NCBI GenBank assembly: GCA_947452985.1
Contig: CANGEU010000005.1
Coordinates: forward strand, 1-64,000
Direction: 5' to 3'
Source: Micrococcales bacterium
GTDB lineage: Bacteria > Actinomycetota > Actinomycetes > Actinomycetales > Microbacteriaceae
Length of the DNA stretch: 64,000 nt
Under the pieces are notes generated by a model. It ran no database searches. It had not been told where the DNA came from and worked only from the letters and a program-made list of their open reading frames with translations. Numbering within the stretch: the first letter of the stretch is position 1; each line of letters starts with the position of its first letter. Below are positions 20,586 to 28,902 of this stretch, in pieces. The position numbers and the translations under genes were made by a program.

Positions 20586-22046
20586 TTACTCGGCGCTCTT
20601 TAGCTTGTCGCGAAGCGCTGCAAGCGATTCGTCGGCGGCTAGAGTTCCGGCGTCGGCGTTGCCTTCGCTTGAGTAGCTTGCATTGCTGTCGCCAGCAGGA
20701 GCGGTGTCAGGAAGGGTTGCGGCTAGCTCGTTAGCAGCCTTAACCTGACGCTTGTGCTCTTCCCAACGGGCGTGAGCTTCTGCGTATTCCTTCTCCCACT
20801 TGGCGCGAGCTTCCTCGAAGCCAGGCTTCCACTCGTTGGTGGTTGAGTCGAAACCTTCTGGGTACTTGTACTGTCCAGCATCGTCGTAGTCTGCAGCCAT
20901 ACCGTAAAGCGCTGGGTTGAATTCGGTGCCCTCTGGGTCAACCTCTTCGTTAGCCTGCTTTAGCGATAGCGAAATGCGGCGACGCTCCAGGTCGATGTCG
21001 ATTACCTTGACGAATACGTCCTGGTTTACCGAAACAACCTGCTCGGCTAGCTCAATGTGCTTGGCCGAAAGTTCGCTGATGTGAACTAGACCCTCGATGC
21101 CGTCTGCGACGCGAACGAATGCACCGAAAGGAACCAACTTGGTGACCTTACCTGGAGCGTACTGTCCGATTGCGTGGGTACGAGCGAATACCTGCCATGG
21201 GTCTTCCTGAGTGGCCTTGAGCGAAAGCGATACACGCTCACGGTCCTGGTCGACTTCAAGAACCTCAACAGTTACTTCCTGGCCGATTTCAACAACTTCA
21301 GAAGCGTGTTCAATGTGCTTCCATGAAAGCTCTGAAACGTGAACTAGACCGTCTACGCCACCAAGGTCAATGAAGGCACCGAAGTTGACGATCGAAGAAA
21401 CGACACCGGTACGAATCTGGCCCTTGGCAAGGTCAGCTAGGAAGGTGGTACGGCCAGCAGCCTGGCTCTCTTCTAGAAGTGCACGACGTGAAAGAACTAC
21501 GTTGTTACGGTTCTTGTCTAGCTCAAGAATCTTGGCTTCAACCTTCTGGCCAAGGTAAGGACCTAGGTCGCGAACGCGGCGAAGTTCGATAAGAGATGCA
21601 GGAAGGAATCCACGAAGACCGATGTCAACGATTAGACCACCCTTGACAACTTCGATAACGGTACCTTCAACGGTTCCGTCTTCGTTCTTAACCTTCTCGA
21701 CATCGCCCCACGCACGCTCGTACTGAGCACGCTTCTTAGAAAGGATTAGGCGGCCTTCTTTGTCTTCCTTCTGAAGAACAAGTGCCTCGATTGAATCGCC
21801 AACAGCAACGATGTCGCTTGGGTCTGCGTCGTGGCGGATTGAAAGCTCACGCGAAGGGATTACACCTTCGGTCTTGTAACCGACGTCGAGTAGAACCTCG
21901 TCGCGGTCGATCTTAACAACGGTTCCGGCGATTAGGTCGCCGTCGTTGAAGAACTTTAGGGTTTTTTCGACTGCTGCTAGAAAGTCTTCTGCAGAACCAA
22001 TGTCGTTAACGGCTACCTGCTTGACAGCCTTTGGGGTGTTAGTCAT
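20586..22046 (-). CDS. rpsA: 30S ribosomal protein S1
   Basis: Large RNA-binding ribosomal protein that helps recruit mRNA to the 30S subunit. The 486 residues contain four S1/OB repeats. They begin near residues 35 (GDLIAGTVVKID), 120 (VEGTVIEVVKGGLIVDIG), 210 (GVVSSIVNFGAFIDLGGVDGL) and 295 (GKVTKLVPFGAFVRVADGIEGL). An acidic low-complexity tail follows (roughly 420-486). Four repeats rather than six is normal for Actinobacteria. It has its own candidate promoter in a 121-bp upstream gap and a strong stem-loop after its stop. Confidence 0.98.
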   Translation of the reverse strand: MTNTPKAVKQVAVNDIGSAEDFLAAVEKTLKFFNDGDLIAGTVVKIDRDEVLLDVGYKTEGVIPSRELSIRHDADPSDIVAVGDSIEALVLQKEDKEGRLILSKKRAQYERAWGDVEKVKNEDGTVEGTVIEVVKGGLIVDIGLRGFLPASLIELRRVRDLGPYLGQKVEAKILELDKNRNNVVLSRRALLEESQAAGRTTFLADLAKGQIRTGVVSSIVNFGAFIDLGGVDGLVHVSELSWKHIEHASEVVEIGQEVTVEVLEVDQDRERVSLSLKATQEDPWQVFARTHAIGQYAPGKVTKLVPFGAFVRVADGIEGLVHISELSAKHIELAEQVVSVNQDVFVKVIDIDLERRRISLSLKQANEEVDPEGTEFNPALYGMAADYDDAGQYKYPEGFDSTTNEWKPGFEEARAKWEKEYAEAHARWEEHKRQVKAANELAATLPDTAPAGDSNASYSSEGNADAGTLAADESLAALRDKLKSAE

Positions 22047-22135
22047 ATTTTGTTTTACTCAACGGACATGCTCGGGCTTTGGCAGTTTCCTGCAAAAGCG
22101 GTGGATACGAATTAGGGCCAAATGGCACTTCTACT

Positions 22136-22164
22136 AGCCTATCGCCTATCTGACGGCTAGGCAA
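22136..22164 (-). promoter_or_regulatory. Candidate rpsA promoter (TTGCCT-17-TAGGCT)
   Basis: On the minus strand TTGCCT (22159-22164) and TAGGCT (22136-22141) are separated by 17 bases, a good housekeeping-sigma arrangement. It starts 3 bp beyond the polA stop. The implied leader is roughly 80 nt and contains no other clear structure. It is called by eye. Confidence 0.5.
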
Positions 22165-22167
22165 TTA

Positions 22168-24765
22168 CTAGTGACCGGCGGTTTCCCAGGTTTTTCCGAT
22201 ACCGATGTGAACATCCAGTGGCACGCTTAGTTTTACAACGTGTTGCATCTCATTGACAACCAAGTTCTGCAGTGTTTCTAGCTCGCCAATGGCGACTTCA
22301 AACACCAATTCGTCGTGAACCTGCAACAGCATTCGACTCTTGAGTCCAGCCGTTTTCATCTTGTGGTCAATGCGAATCATGGCCAATTTCATGATGTCGG
22401 CCGCGGTTCCCTGAATTGGCGCGTTTAACGCTGCTCGTCTAGCGTTTTCACGAATTTGGAAGATCGGCGACTTCAAGTCATCAAAAGGGCGGCGACGACC
22501 GAAGGTCGTGACCGTATAGCCATTGAGTTTGGCGCCATCGACAACGGAAGCAAGATAGGTGCGAACGCCCCCAAAGCGGTCGAAGTAGTCGTTCATCAAC
22601 TGCTTTGCCTCGCCATTGCTGATCTTCAGCTGCTTGGCCAGACCGTATTCGCTGAGACCGTAGACCAGCCCGTAGCTCATCGCCTTCACCTTGGAGCGCA
22701 TGGCCGGGGTTACTTCGGAAGGACTGACACCAAATACTCGCGCACCAACGAATCGGTGTAAGTCTTCTCCAGCATTGAAAGCCTCGATTAGCCCCTCATC
22801 TCCGGACAAGTGGGCCATGATGCGCATTTCAATCTGTGAATAATCGGCCGTGAGTAAGGTTTCAAAGCCCTTCGCTACTTGGAAGCAGTCGCGAATGGTT
22901 TTACCGATTTGGCTCTTGATTGGAATGTTCTGAAGATTTGGGTTTTCCGAGGACAGGCGACCGGTCGATGTGCCGGTCTGAACGTAACTCGTGTGAACTC
23001 GACCGTCCTCGGCAACTCCCTTGACGATGATTTCAACCATCTGTCGCATCTTCGTAACTTCGCGGTGTTCAAGTAGCTTCTCTAGGAAAGGATGTCCGGT
23101 TTGTTCAAATAGCGTGGTCAACGATTCGGCGTTAGTCGAAAAACCAGTTTTCACTGATTTTGTGCCGGTCATACCAAGATCTTCGAAGAGAACAGTCTGA
23201 AGTTGCTTTGGTGAACTGAGGTTGATTTCCTTGCCAATAATCTCAAACGCCTCAGACTGAACCTGAGCGATTCGCTCCCCTAGTTCCAGTGACAACTCTT
23301 CAAGCCGCGTCTTGTTAACTTCAATACCCAGGTGTTCCATGTGGCCGAGAGTTTGCGAAGTTGGAAGTTCAATGTCGTTTAGAACCGCAACCTGCTCGGT
23401 GGCTTCCAGTTTCGATACGAGGTTTTGGTGCAACAATTCTGTGAGCCAAGCGCATTGGGCTTGAGTCTTCGATTCAGGTTCATCGAGCTTGAAACCCAGA
23501 AGGTCTTCGCAAACCTTCAGTAGGGAATAATCACGCCGAAGCGGGTCGATCAGATACGTTTCCAAGAGCGGGTCAGCCGTTACCCCGCTCAGTTCAAAGC
23601 CTTTTTCAAGCGCGTTTCGCAGGTGATTCTTGGAGTCGAAAACCACCTTGGGCGTTTCTGATCCAAGCCATTCCCATGGGATCGTTTCAGACTCCACAAG
23701 TTCTACACCATCGAAAGCCGCGAAAGTGTTACCGAAGGCAACCGATACCGAGCCACCTCGCGAGGTAAGCCAATTATGCAGTTTGTCGGCTTCGAATGTT
23801 TGAACGTCTGGTGCTACCAGCGTTTCAAATGGGCTGGCAACCTCGGCAGAAATTTCGTCGGAAGAAGTCGATTGGCTTGCGCCCTTGAGTTTGAGAACGC
23901 GTTCGGTGAGGCTCTTGAAGCCAAGTCGTGCAAAAACATCACGCACTTGGGATTCATTTACGCCTACCAACTTTAGGTCTTGGAAGTCCACACCCAAGTC
24001 AAGATCTCTAACTAAGTGGTTTAGTCGACGGTTGCGAATTGCGTTCCCTTGATGCTCACGCAATTGCTCTCCCACCTTGCCGCCGATTAGGTGTGCGTTG
24101 GCAAGGATTCCGTCGAGACTTCCATACTCGGTAATCCACTTCGCAGCAGTCTTAGGACCAACCGAAGGAACACCGATCAGGTTATCGCTGGCCTCTCCGA
24201 CTAGGGCCGCCATGTCGGGATATTGCTTGGCATGGATTCCATATTTTTCAAACACTGCAGCGTCATCCATGCGGGCGAGATTTAGCACGCCCTTGACCGG
24301 ATAGAGAATCGTGGTCTCAGGGCGAATCAACTGGAAAGTATCTCGGTCACCCGAGACCAAAAGTACTCGGAATCCCTGGTCAGCTGCTTGATCCGCAAAC
24401 GAAGCGAGGACGTCGTCGGCTTCGTAATTGACACGAGTGAAGGTACGGATGTTCATTGCAGCCAAGGTTTCGTGTAGCAATTCGGTTTGTCCATTGAATT
24501 CTGGTGGGGTTTCGCCTCTGGTCCCCTTGTAGGCAGGGTATTCAACAGTTCTGAACGACTCGCGAGATAAATCAAACGCGACTGCAATGTGGCTCGGCTT
24601 TTCAGCTCCCAGTATGTTCAAGAGCATCGAAATAAAACCGTGCACCGCATTGGTGTGCTGACCATTTGGAGCCCGGAAACTGTCTGGACTCAGTGCGTAG
24701 AAGGCACGAAAGGCCAAAGAGTGCCCATCAATTAGGAGCAGGGTAGGCTTTGGACTATCGGTCAT
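22168..24765 (-). CDS. polA: DNA polymerase I
   Basis: Gap-filling polymerase for excision repair and Okazaki-fragment processing. The 865 residues comprise an N-terminal 5'-3' exonuclease/flap domain (LLIDGHSLAFRAFYAL, VSGDRDTFQLI, VGPKTAAKWI), a degenerate 3'-5' exonuclease domain in the middle, and a family A polymerase domain. Polymerase motifs are ADYSQIEMRIMAHLSG (A), KAMSYGLVYGLSEYGLA (B) and LLQVHDELVFEV (C). The acidic residues of proofreading motifs I-III are not recognisable around residues 320-470, so proofreading is probably absent, as in many actinobacterial PolA proteins. It may be transcribed leaderless. Confidence 0.98.
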   Translation of the reverse strand: MTDSPKPTLLLIDGHSLAFRAFYALSPDSFRAPNGQHTNAVHGFISMLLNILGAEKPSHIAVAFDLSRESFRTVEYPAYKGTRGETPPEFNGQTELLHETLAAMNIRTFTRVNYEADDVLASFADQAADQGFRVLLVSGDRDTFQLIRPETTILYPVKGVLNLARMDDAAVFEKYGIHAKQYPDMAALVGEASDNLIGVPSVGPKTAAKWITEYGSLDGILANAHLIGGKVGEQLREHQGNAIRNRRLNHLVRDLDLGVDFQDLKLVGVNESQVRDVFARLGFKSLTERVLKLKGASQSTSSDEISAEVASPFETLVAPDVQTFEADKLHNWLTSRGGSVSVAFGNTFAAFDGVELVESETIPWEWLGSETPKVVFDSKNHLRNALEKGFELSGVTADPLLETYLIDPLRRDYSLLKVCEDLLGFKLDEPESKTQAQCAWLTELLHQNLVSKLEATEQVAVLNDIELPTSQTLGHMEHLGIEVNKTRLEELSLELGERIAQVQSEAFEIIGKEINLSSPKQLQTVLFEDLGMTGTKSVKTGFSTNAESLTTLFEQTGHPFLEKLLEHREVTKMRQMVEIIVKGVAEDGRVHTSYVQTGTSTGRLSSENPNLQNIPIKSQIGKTIRDCFQVAKGFETLLTADYSQIEMRIMAHLSGDEGLIEAFNAGEDLHRFVGARVFGVSPSEVTPAMRSKVKAMSYGLVYGLSEYGLAKQLKISNGEAKQLMNDYFDRFGGVRTYLASVVDGAKLNGYTVTTFGRRRPFDDLKSPIFQIRENARRAALNAPIQGTAADIMKLAMIRIDHKMKTAGLKSRMLLQVHDELVFEVAIGELETLQNLVVNEMQHVVKLSVPLDVHIGIGKTWETAGH

Positions 24766-24771
24766 GAAGTA

Positions 24772-24777
24772 AGCCTA
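24772..24777 (-). promoter_or_regulatory. Candidate -10 element for a leaderless polA transcript
   Basis: TAGGCT on the minus strand is separated from the polA ATG by exactly six bases (TACTTC), which would place the transcription start at the A of the start codon. No Shine-Dalgarno fits in that space. No convincing -35 box was found. Confidence 0.5.
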
Positions 24778-24802
24778 CTTCCCCACCCTGAAAGGAATTG
24801 GA

Positions 24803-25231
24803 TTGAAGGATATCAAGCTTTCGGATGATGCAAAGTCACTTATGCAGAATCGTGGTCTCGGTGAATTGGCCGAGCGCATGGGCATTGAACTGGTTGAACT
24901 AAGTTCCGACTACACCGAAGCAACCATGCCAGTAATTGGTAATCGCCAACCCCTCGGATTGGTAAACGGCGGCGCATACCTAGTTCTCGGGGAAACTTTG
25001 GGAAGTTTAGCGGCTAACGTTTGGGCTCACACCCTGGGAAAAGTTGCCGTAGGCATCGAAATCAATGCTTCGCACAGTCGATCTGCGACCAATGGAATGG
25101 TAAAGGCCATCTGTAAACCAATTTCGCTTGGCAAGTCGGTAACCGTTCACGAAATTCTTTGCTACGACGAAGACGGCAATCGACTGAGCACCGTGAGAAT
25201 CACGAATTTGATTCGAGAAAAGAAGAACTAA
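24803..25231 (+). CDS. Hotdog-fold thioesterase, PaaI/MenI-like
   Basis: Predicted acyl-CoA thioesterase; the substrate is unknown. The 142 residues show the PaaI-type hotdog pattern: AERMGIELVELSSDYTEATMPV at the first strands, then NRQPLGLVNGGAYLVLGETLGS, where Asn/Gly and Glu are the likely active-site residues. VGIEINASHSRSA follows on the next strand and VRITNLIREKK ends the protein. The start is a TTG at 24803 with AAAGGA 6 bases upstream. It is divergent from polA and convergent with the ANTAR regulator, sharing a 4-base CTAA at the stops. A menaquinone or aromatic-degradation role cannot be assigned from context. Confidence 0.85.
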   Translation: MKDIKLSDDAKSLMQNRGLGELAERMGIELVELSSDYTEATMPVIGNRQPLGLVNGGAYLVLGETLGSLAANVWAHTLGKVAVGIEINASHSRSATNGMVKAICKPISLGKSVTVHEILCYDEDGNRLSTVRITNLIREKKN

Positions 25232-25818
25232 GACTTCTCGGCTAATTGCTCGATTATGGTCTTAGCGACATCTTTCATTGTTAGTCGGCGATCCATAGAA
25301 GCCTTTTGGATCCAACGAAAAGCTTCCGGTTCATCTGGCACCAGTTTCTTTGAGAGCAAAAGACCTTTTGCTCGTTCAATCAATTTCCTGGTTTCTAGAC
25401 GGTCGTTTAGGTCCGATACTTCCATCTCTAGTGCACGGAGTTCTGAGTGCCTATGGAGTGCAATTTCGATGGCAGGAAGTAAATCATTTGGATTGAACGG
25501 CTTGACCACGTAAGCCATTGCACCCACCTGAGCCGCCTGCTCGAAGAGTTCCTTTTGAGAAAAAGCGGTTAGCAACACCACCGGAATGTGCAACTCAGCC
25601 AATTGCTTTGCGGCAGTAATGCCGTCCATTCGTGGCATCTTGATGTCCATGACAACTAGGTCGGGGTTGAGAGCTGTTGCTAGTTCGACAGCCTCCTGGC
25701 CGTCGGCAGCCTCAGCCACGACGTCGTAACCGCTATCACGAAGAGTTTCGACAATATCCATACGGATAAGAGCCTCGTCTTCGGCTACCAGGACCCTCTT
25801 CATTACGGTTTCAGTCAT
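25228..25818 (-). CDS. pdtaR: ANTAR-domain response regulator, PdtaR-like
   Basis: Two-component regulator predicted to bind RNA. The 196 residues have a receiver domain (VLVAEDEALIRMDIVETL with the acidic pocket, phospho-acceptor Asp in DLVVMDIKMPRMDG, VLLTAFS, and Lys in AYVVKPF). A coiled linker follows (about 130-145, LEMEVSDLNDRLETRKLIE). A C-terminal ANTAR domain includes RAKGLLLSKKLVPDEPEAFRWIQKASMDRRLTM split around its aromatic/Ala core. Family members act as antiterminators on paired hexaloop hairpins. The cognate histidine kinase PdtaS is not nearby. Confidence 0.92.
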   Translation of the reverse strand: MTETVMKRVLVAEDEALIRMDIVETLRDSGYDVVAEAADGQEAVELATALNPDLVVMDIKMPRMDGITAAKQLAELHIPVVLLTAFSQKELFEQAAQVGAMAYVVKPFNPNDLLPAIEIALHRHSELRALEMEVSDLNDRLETRKLIERAKGLLLSKKLVPDEPEAFRWIQKASMDRRLTMKDVAKTIIEQLAEKS

Positions 25819-25825
25819 GCGAACA

Positions 25826-25831
25826 AGCCTA
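25826..25831 (-). promoter_or_regulatory. Candidate -10 element for a leaderless regulator transcript
   Basis: TAGGCT on the minus strand lies seven bases (TGTTCGC) before the ATG of the ANTAR regulator. This is compatible with a leaderless or near-leaderless message. No Shine-Dalgarno is visible before the start. Confidence 0.45.
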
Positions 25832-25847
25832 GCCGAATGACTTCAGG

Positions 25848-25853
25848 TATTAT
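25848..25853 (+). promoter_or_regulatory. Candidate -10 element for tRNA-Leu
   Basis: TATTAT lies 15 bases upstream of the mature tRNA 5' end, a usual distance for a tRNA promoter with a short 5' trailer. The region at -35 has no clear consensus. Confidence 0.35.
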
Positions 25854-25868
25854 TGAGAAGTTGTGTTG

Positions 25869-25949
25869 GCCGGGATGGCGAAATGGCAGACGCGGAGCAC
25901 TCAAAATGCTTTGTCGAAAGACGTGTGGGTTCAAGTCCCACTCTCGGCA
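25869..25949 (+). tRNA. tRNA-Leu (anticodon CAA)
   Basis: The cloverleaf folds by eye. The acceptor pairs GCCGGGA with TCTCGGC. The D arm is GCG...CGC, and the anticodon stem GAGCA/TGCTT surrounds loop CTCAAAA with anticodon CAA. A long variable arm (GTC GAAA GAC) marks a class II tRNA, and the T arm is GTGGG TTCAAGT CCCAC. The discriminator base is A, and the following bases CAAAT show that the CCA end is not fully encoded. It reads the UUG leucine codon. Confidence 0.96.
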
Positions 25950-25955
25950 CAAATA

Positions 25956-25989
25956 AAAGAAGCCCGGACCAAGCGGTCCGGGCTTCTTT
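25956..25989 (+). terminator. Bidirectional intrinsic terminator between tRNA-Leu and pyk
   Basis: A perfect 15-bp inverted repeat (AAAGAAGCCCGGACC / GGTCCGGGCTTCTTT) has an AAGC loop. It is flanked by T-rich sequence on both strands: TTCTTTC after the plus arm, TTCTTTTATTT after the minus arm. It ends tRNA-Leu transcription on the plus strand, and on the minus strand it ends the 38-kb array whose last gene is pyk. Confidence 0.92.
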
Positions 25990-25997
25990 CATAACCG

Positions 25998-27419
25998 TTA
26001 GTTATGGGTCGGTTCACCGATTCTGTGAACTCGAAGCGAGTTAGTTGAACCAGATACGCCTGGAGGGGTTCCAGCGACTACCACCAATTCGTCGCCGTCC
26101 TTGCCCTTGCCGAGGCCGACTACAACATCTTCGACCTGCTTAATCATCTGATCGGTGTGCTTCACAGGCTCTACTAGGAAGGTTTCAGCTCCCCAAACGA
26201 GAGCCAGGCGGTTACGAATCTTTTCGCTAGGTGTGAACGCCAAAATTGGAATATTTGAGCGTAGACGGGATACTCGGCGGACCGAGTCACCCGACTCAGT
26301 GAAGACACAGACGTACTTGAGCGCAAGCAATTCTGCGATTTCAACTGCTGCCAGAGAAACAGCACCAGAGTGTGTGTGAGGTCGGGTTCCCAGTGGAGCG
26401 ATTCGGTCCATGCCGTTTTCTTCGGTAGCTTCAATGATTTTCGCCATTGTTGCAACAGTTTCGACTGGGAACTCACCCACTGAAGTTTCGCCAGAAAGCA
26501 TTAGCGCATCGGCGCCGTCTAGAACGGCGTTAGCAACGTCGCTAGCCTCTGCGCGAGTCGGACGTGAAGCAGTGATCATGGACTCAAGCATCTGAGTAGC
26601 AACGATTACTGGCTTCGCCCAGCGGCGACAAAGCTCAACTGCGCGCTTTTGAACCAATGGAACCTGTTCCAGAGGTAGCTCGACACCAAGGTCACCTCGG
26701 GCTACCATGACACCGTCAAAGGCGTCAATGATTTCTTCAAGCGCAGCGACTGCTTGAGGCTTTTCAACCTTCGCGATCGTAGGAATGAAAACACCCTCTT
26801 CTCGCATAATTTCGTGAACGCGAACAATGTCCTTGGCGTCACGAACAAACGAAAGAGCAATCATATCTGCACCAAGCTTTAGAGCCCAGCGAAGATCGTC
26901 TTCGTCCTTCTCAGAAAGCGCTGGAACATTCACAGCCACGCCTGGAAGGTTGATTCCCTTGTTGTTTGAAACGACACCGGCCACCTCAACAACTGTGGTG
27001 ACAGTACGGTCGTCCACTGCCGTTGCACGAAGGCCCACTTTGCCGTCGTCGATTAGCAGTGCGTCGCCCACTTTGACATCGCCAGGAAGCCCCTTAAAGG
27101 TGGTTCCACAAATGTTGACGTCACCGTCTACATCGTCGATGGTGATTTTGAAAGTGGCACCCTTTTCAAGCATTACTGGACCATCTTTGAATCGGGCTAG
27201 GCGGATCTTTGGACCTTGAAGGTCAACTAGCACGGCGATGGCCTTGCCAGTGTCCGCTGCTACCTGGCGCACGTTTTTGTAAACAGCTTCGTGTACTTCG
27301 TAAGAACCGTGACTCAGGTTCATTCGAGCGACGTTAACACCAGCGTCGACAATGCCTTTGATCTGTTCATAGCTTGAAGTTGCTGGGCCTAGTGTTGCGA
27401 CGATCTTTGCGCGTCTCAT
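25998..27419 (-). CDS. pyk: Pyruvate kinase
   Basis: Converts PEP and ADP to pyruvate and ATP, the last glycolytic step. The 473 residues begin RRAKIVATLGPATSS. They include LVDLQGPKIRLARF, the Mg-binding IAKVEKPQAV region, VMVARGDLGVELPLEQVPLVQK and KPVIVATQMLESMI (the family signature), then ANAVLDGADALMLSGETSVGEFP. The start at 27419 is preceded by AGAGGAAATA; the longer in-frame reading to 27503 would run into gltD and adds nothing family-like. It is the last gene of the long minus-strand array, before the terminator. Confidence 0.98.
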   Translation of the reverse strand: MRRAKIVATLGPATSSYEQIKGIVDAGVNVARMNLSHGSYEVHEAVYKNVRQVAADTGKAIAVLVDLQGPKIRLARFKDGPVMLEKGATFKITIDDVDGDVNICGTTFKGLPGDVKVGDALLIDDGKVGLRATAVDDRTVTTVVEVAGVVSNNKGINLPGVAVNVPALSEKDEDDLRWALKLGADMIALSFVRDAKDIVRVHEIMREEGVFIPTIAKVEKPQAVAALEEIIDAFDGVMVARGDLGVELPLEQVPLVQKRAVELCRRWAKPVIVATQMLESMITASRPTRAEASDVANAVLDGADALMLSGETSVGEFPVETVATMAKIIEATEENGMDRIAPLGTRPHTHSGAVSLAAVEIAELLALKYVCVFTESGDSVRRVSRLRSNIPILAFTPSEKIRNRLALVWGAETFLVEPVKHTDQMIKQVEDVVVGLGKGKDGDELVVVAGTPPGVSGSTNSLRVHRIGEPTHN

Positions 27420-27447
27420 TATTTCCTCTTCATTTGATTTGGTATTA

Positions 27448-28902
27448 CTAAATTGATATTGGTCGGTCAGTCGGTCGCACTGGTCTTGGAAGCACGGTTT
27501 CACCGGTTAGCCATTCATCAATCGCTGCTGCGGCTGCGCGGCCTTCGGCAATAGCCCAAACGATAAGGCTTTGGCCGCGACCAGCATCTCCAGCAACGAA
27601 AACATCCTCAAGATTAGTCGCCCAATCAGAGTTACGTGCGATGTTGCCACGCTTGTCGGAAAGAACTTCACTCTGAACCCCTAGAAGTTCATTCTCTGGG
27701 CCGTTGAAACCTAGAGCCAAGAAGACCAGATCAGCTGGCAAGACTTTCTCAGTGCCGGACTTCGGAATGCGTTTACCGTCCACGATCTCGGTTTCCGCAA
27801 CTTTGACTCCGGTTAGTTTTCCGTTTTCACCGACGAATTCGACAGTCGAAGCCAAATACTTGCGCTCCCCAAATTCCTCGTGAGCGCTAGAAACCTCAAA
27901 GAGAGTAGGGAATGTAGGCCAGGGCTGACCAGGTGTGCGTTCTGATGCGGGTTGCTTTCCGATTGCCAAAGTGGTTACCGTAAGGGCTCCTTGACGGGTC
28001 GCGGTGCCTAGACAGTCGGCACCAGTGTCTCCGCCACCAAGAATAATGACGTGCTTTCCTTTAGCCGAGATTTGCCCATCAACCGAAGCACCAGAAACTA
28101 CCTTGTTCGATTGAACTAGGTAGTCCATAGCAAAGTGAACACCCGCTAACTCACGGCCCGGTACTTCAAGGTCACGCGGAATAGTTGCACCCGTTGCAAT
28201 TAGAACCGCATCGTAACGACTTCTGAGTTCTTCCCAGGTGATGTCTACACCAATGTTTTGACCAGTTCTAAATCTCGTACCTTCGGCGGTCATTTGCTCG
28301 ATACGACGATCAATGTGGTGCTTTTCCATTTTGAAATCAGGAATACCGTAGCGAAGAAGCCCACCGATCTTATCGTCACGTTCAAATACTGCGACAGTGT
28401 GACCAGCGCGGGTAAGTTGTTGAGCTGCAGCCAAACCGGCAGGGCCCGAACCAACAACGGCGACGGTTTTTCCGGTTAGTCGCTCTGGTGCGTGCGGAAG
28501 AACCAATCCGTCATTGAACGCTTGATCAATGACCGAAACTTCGATCTCCTTAATGGTGACCGCAGGTTGATTAATTCCAAGGACGCAAGAACTTTCACAA
28601 GGTGCTGGGCATAGACGACCGGTGAATTCCGGGAAATTGTTGGTGCGGTGAAGGCGGTCGATTGCGCCTTTGTGGTCTTCTCGCCAAACCAAGTCGTTCC
28701 ACTCAGGGATCAAATTTCCAAGAGGGCAGCCCTGATGGCAAAAAGGAACCCCGCAGTCCATGCAACGGGAAGCCTGCTTAGCGATGACGCCTGGATCGCG
28801 AGGTTCGTAAACTTCTTTCCAGTCATGGATGCGAACTTCTACCGGACGTCTCTTGGCAGTTTCACGTTCGGTTACTTTGAGAAAACCTCTAGGGTCAGCC
28901 AT
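27448..28902 (-). CDS. gltD: Glutamate synthase small subunit
   Basis: NADPH-oxidising subunit that feeds electrons to GltB for glutamate formation. The 484 residues have an N-terminal iron-sulfur region ([17 protein letters not shown] and [12 protein letters not shown]). An FAD-binding motif ([17 protein letters not shown]) lies near residue 150 and an NADPH-binding motif ([16 protein letters not shown]) near 285. A terminal FAD contact follows ([21 protein letters not shown], quoted in part as [12 protein letters not shown]). The ATG overlaps the gltB stop by 8 bases (ATGGCTGA). Confidence 0.97.
   Translation of the reverse strand: MADPRGFLKVTERETAKRRPVEVRIHDWKEVYEPRDPGVIAKQASRCMDCGVPFCHQGCPLGNLIPEWNDLVWREDHKGAIDRLHRTNNFPEFTGRLCPAPCESSCVLGINQPAVTIKEIEVSVIDQAFNDGLVLPHAPERLTGKTVAVVGSGPAGLAAAQQLTRAGHTVAVFERDDKIGGLLRYGIPDFKMEKHHIDRRIEQMTAEGTRFRTGQNIGVDITWEELRSRYDAVLIATGATIPRDLEVPGRELAGVHFAMDYLVQSNKVVSGASVDGQISAKGKHVIILGGGDTGADCLGTATRQGALTVTTLAIGKQPASERTPGQPWPTFPTLFEVSSAHEEFGERKYLASTVEFVGENGKLTGVKVAETEIVDGKRIPKSGTEKVLPADLVFLALGFNGPENELLGVQSEVLSDKRGNIARNSDWATNLEDVFVAGDAGRGQSLIVWAIAEGRAAAAAIDEWLTGETVLPRPVRPTDRPISI

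Noticed and set aside
27420-27503. N-terminal extension of pyruvate kinase
   Set aside because: It would run into the end of gltD and adds non-conserved residues; AGAGGAAATA before the ATG at 27419 gives a proper start.
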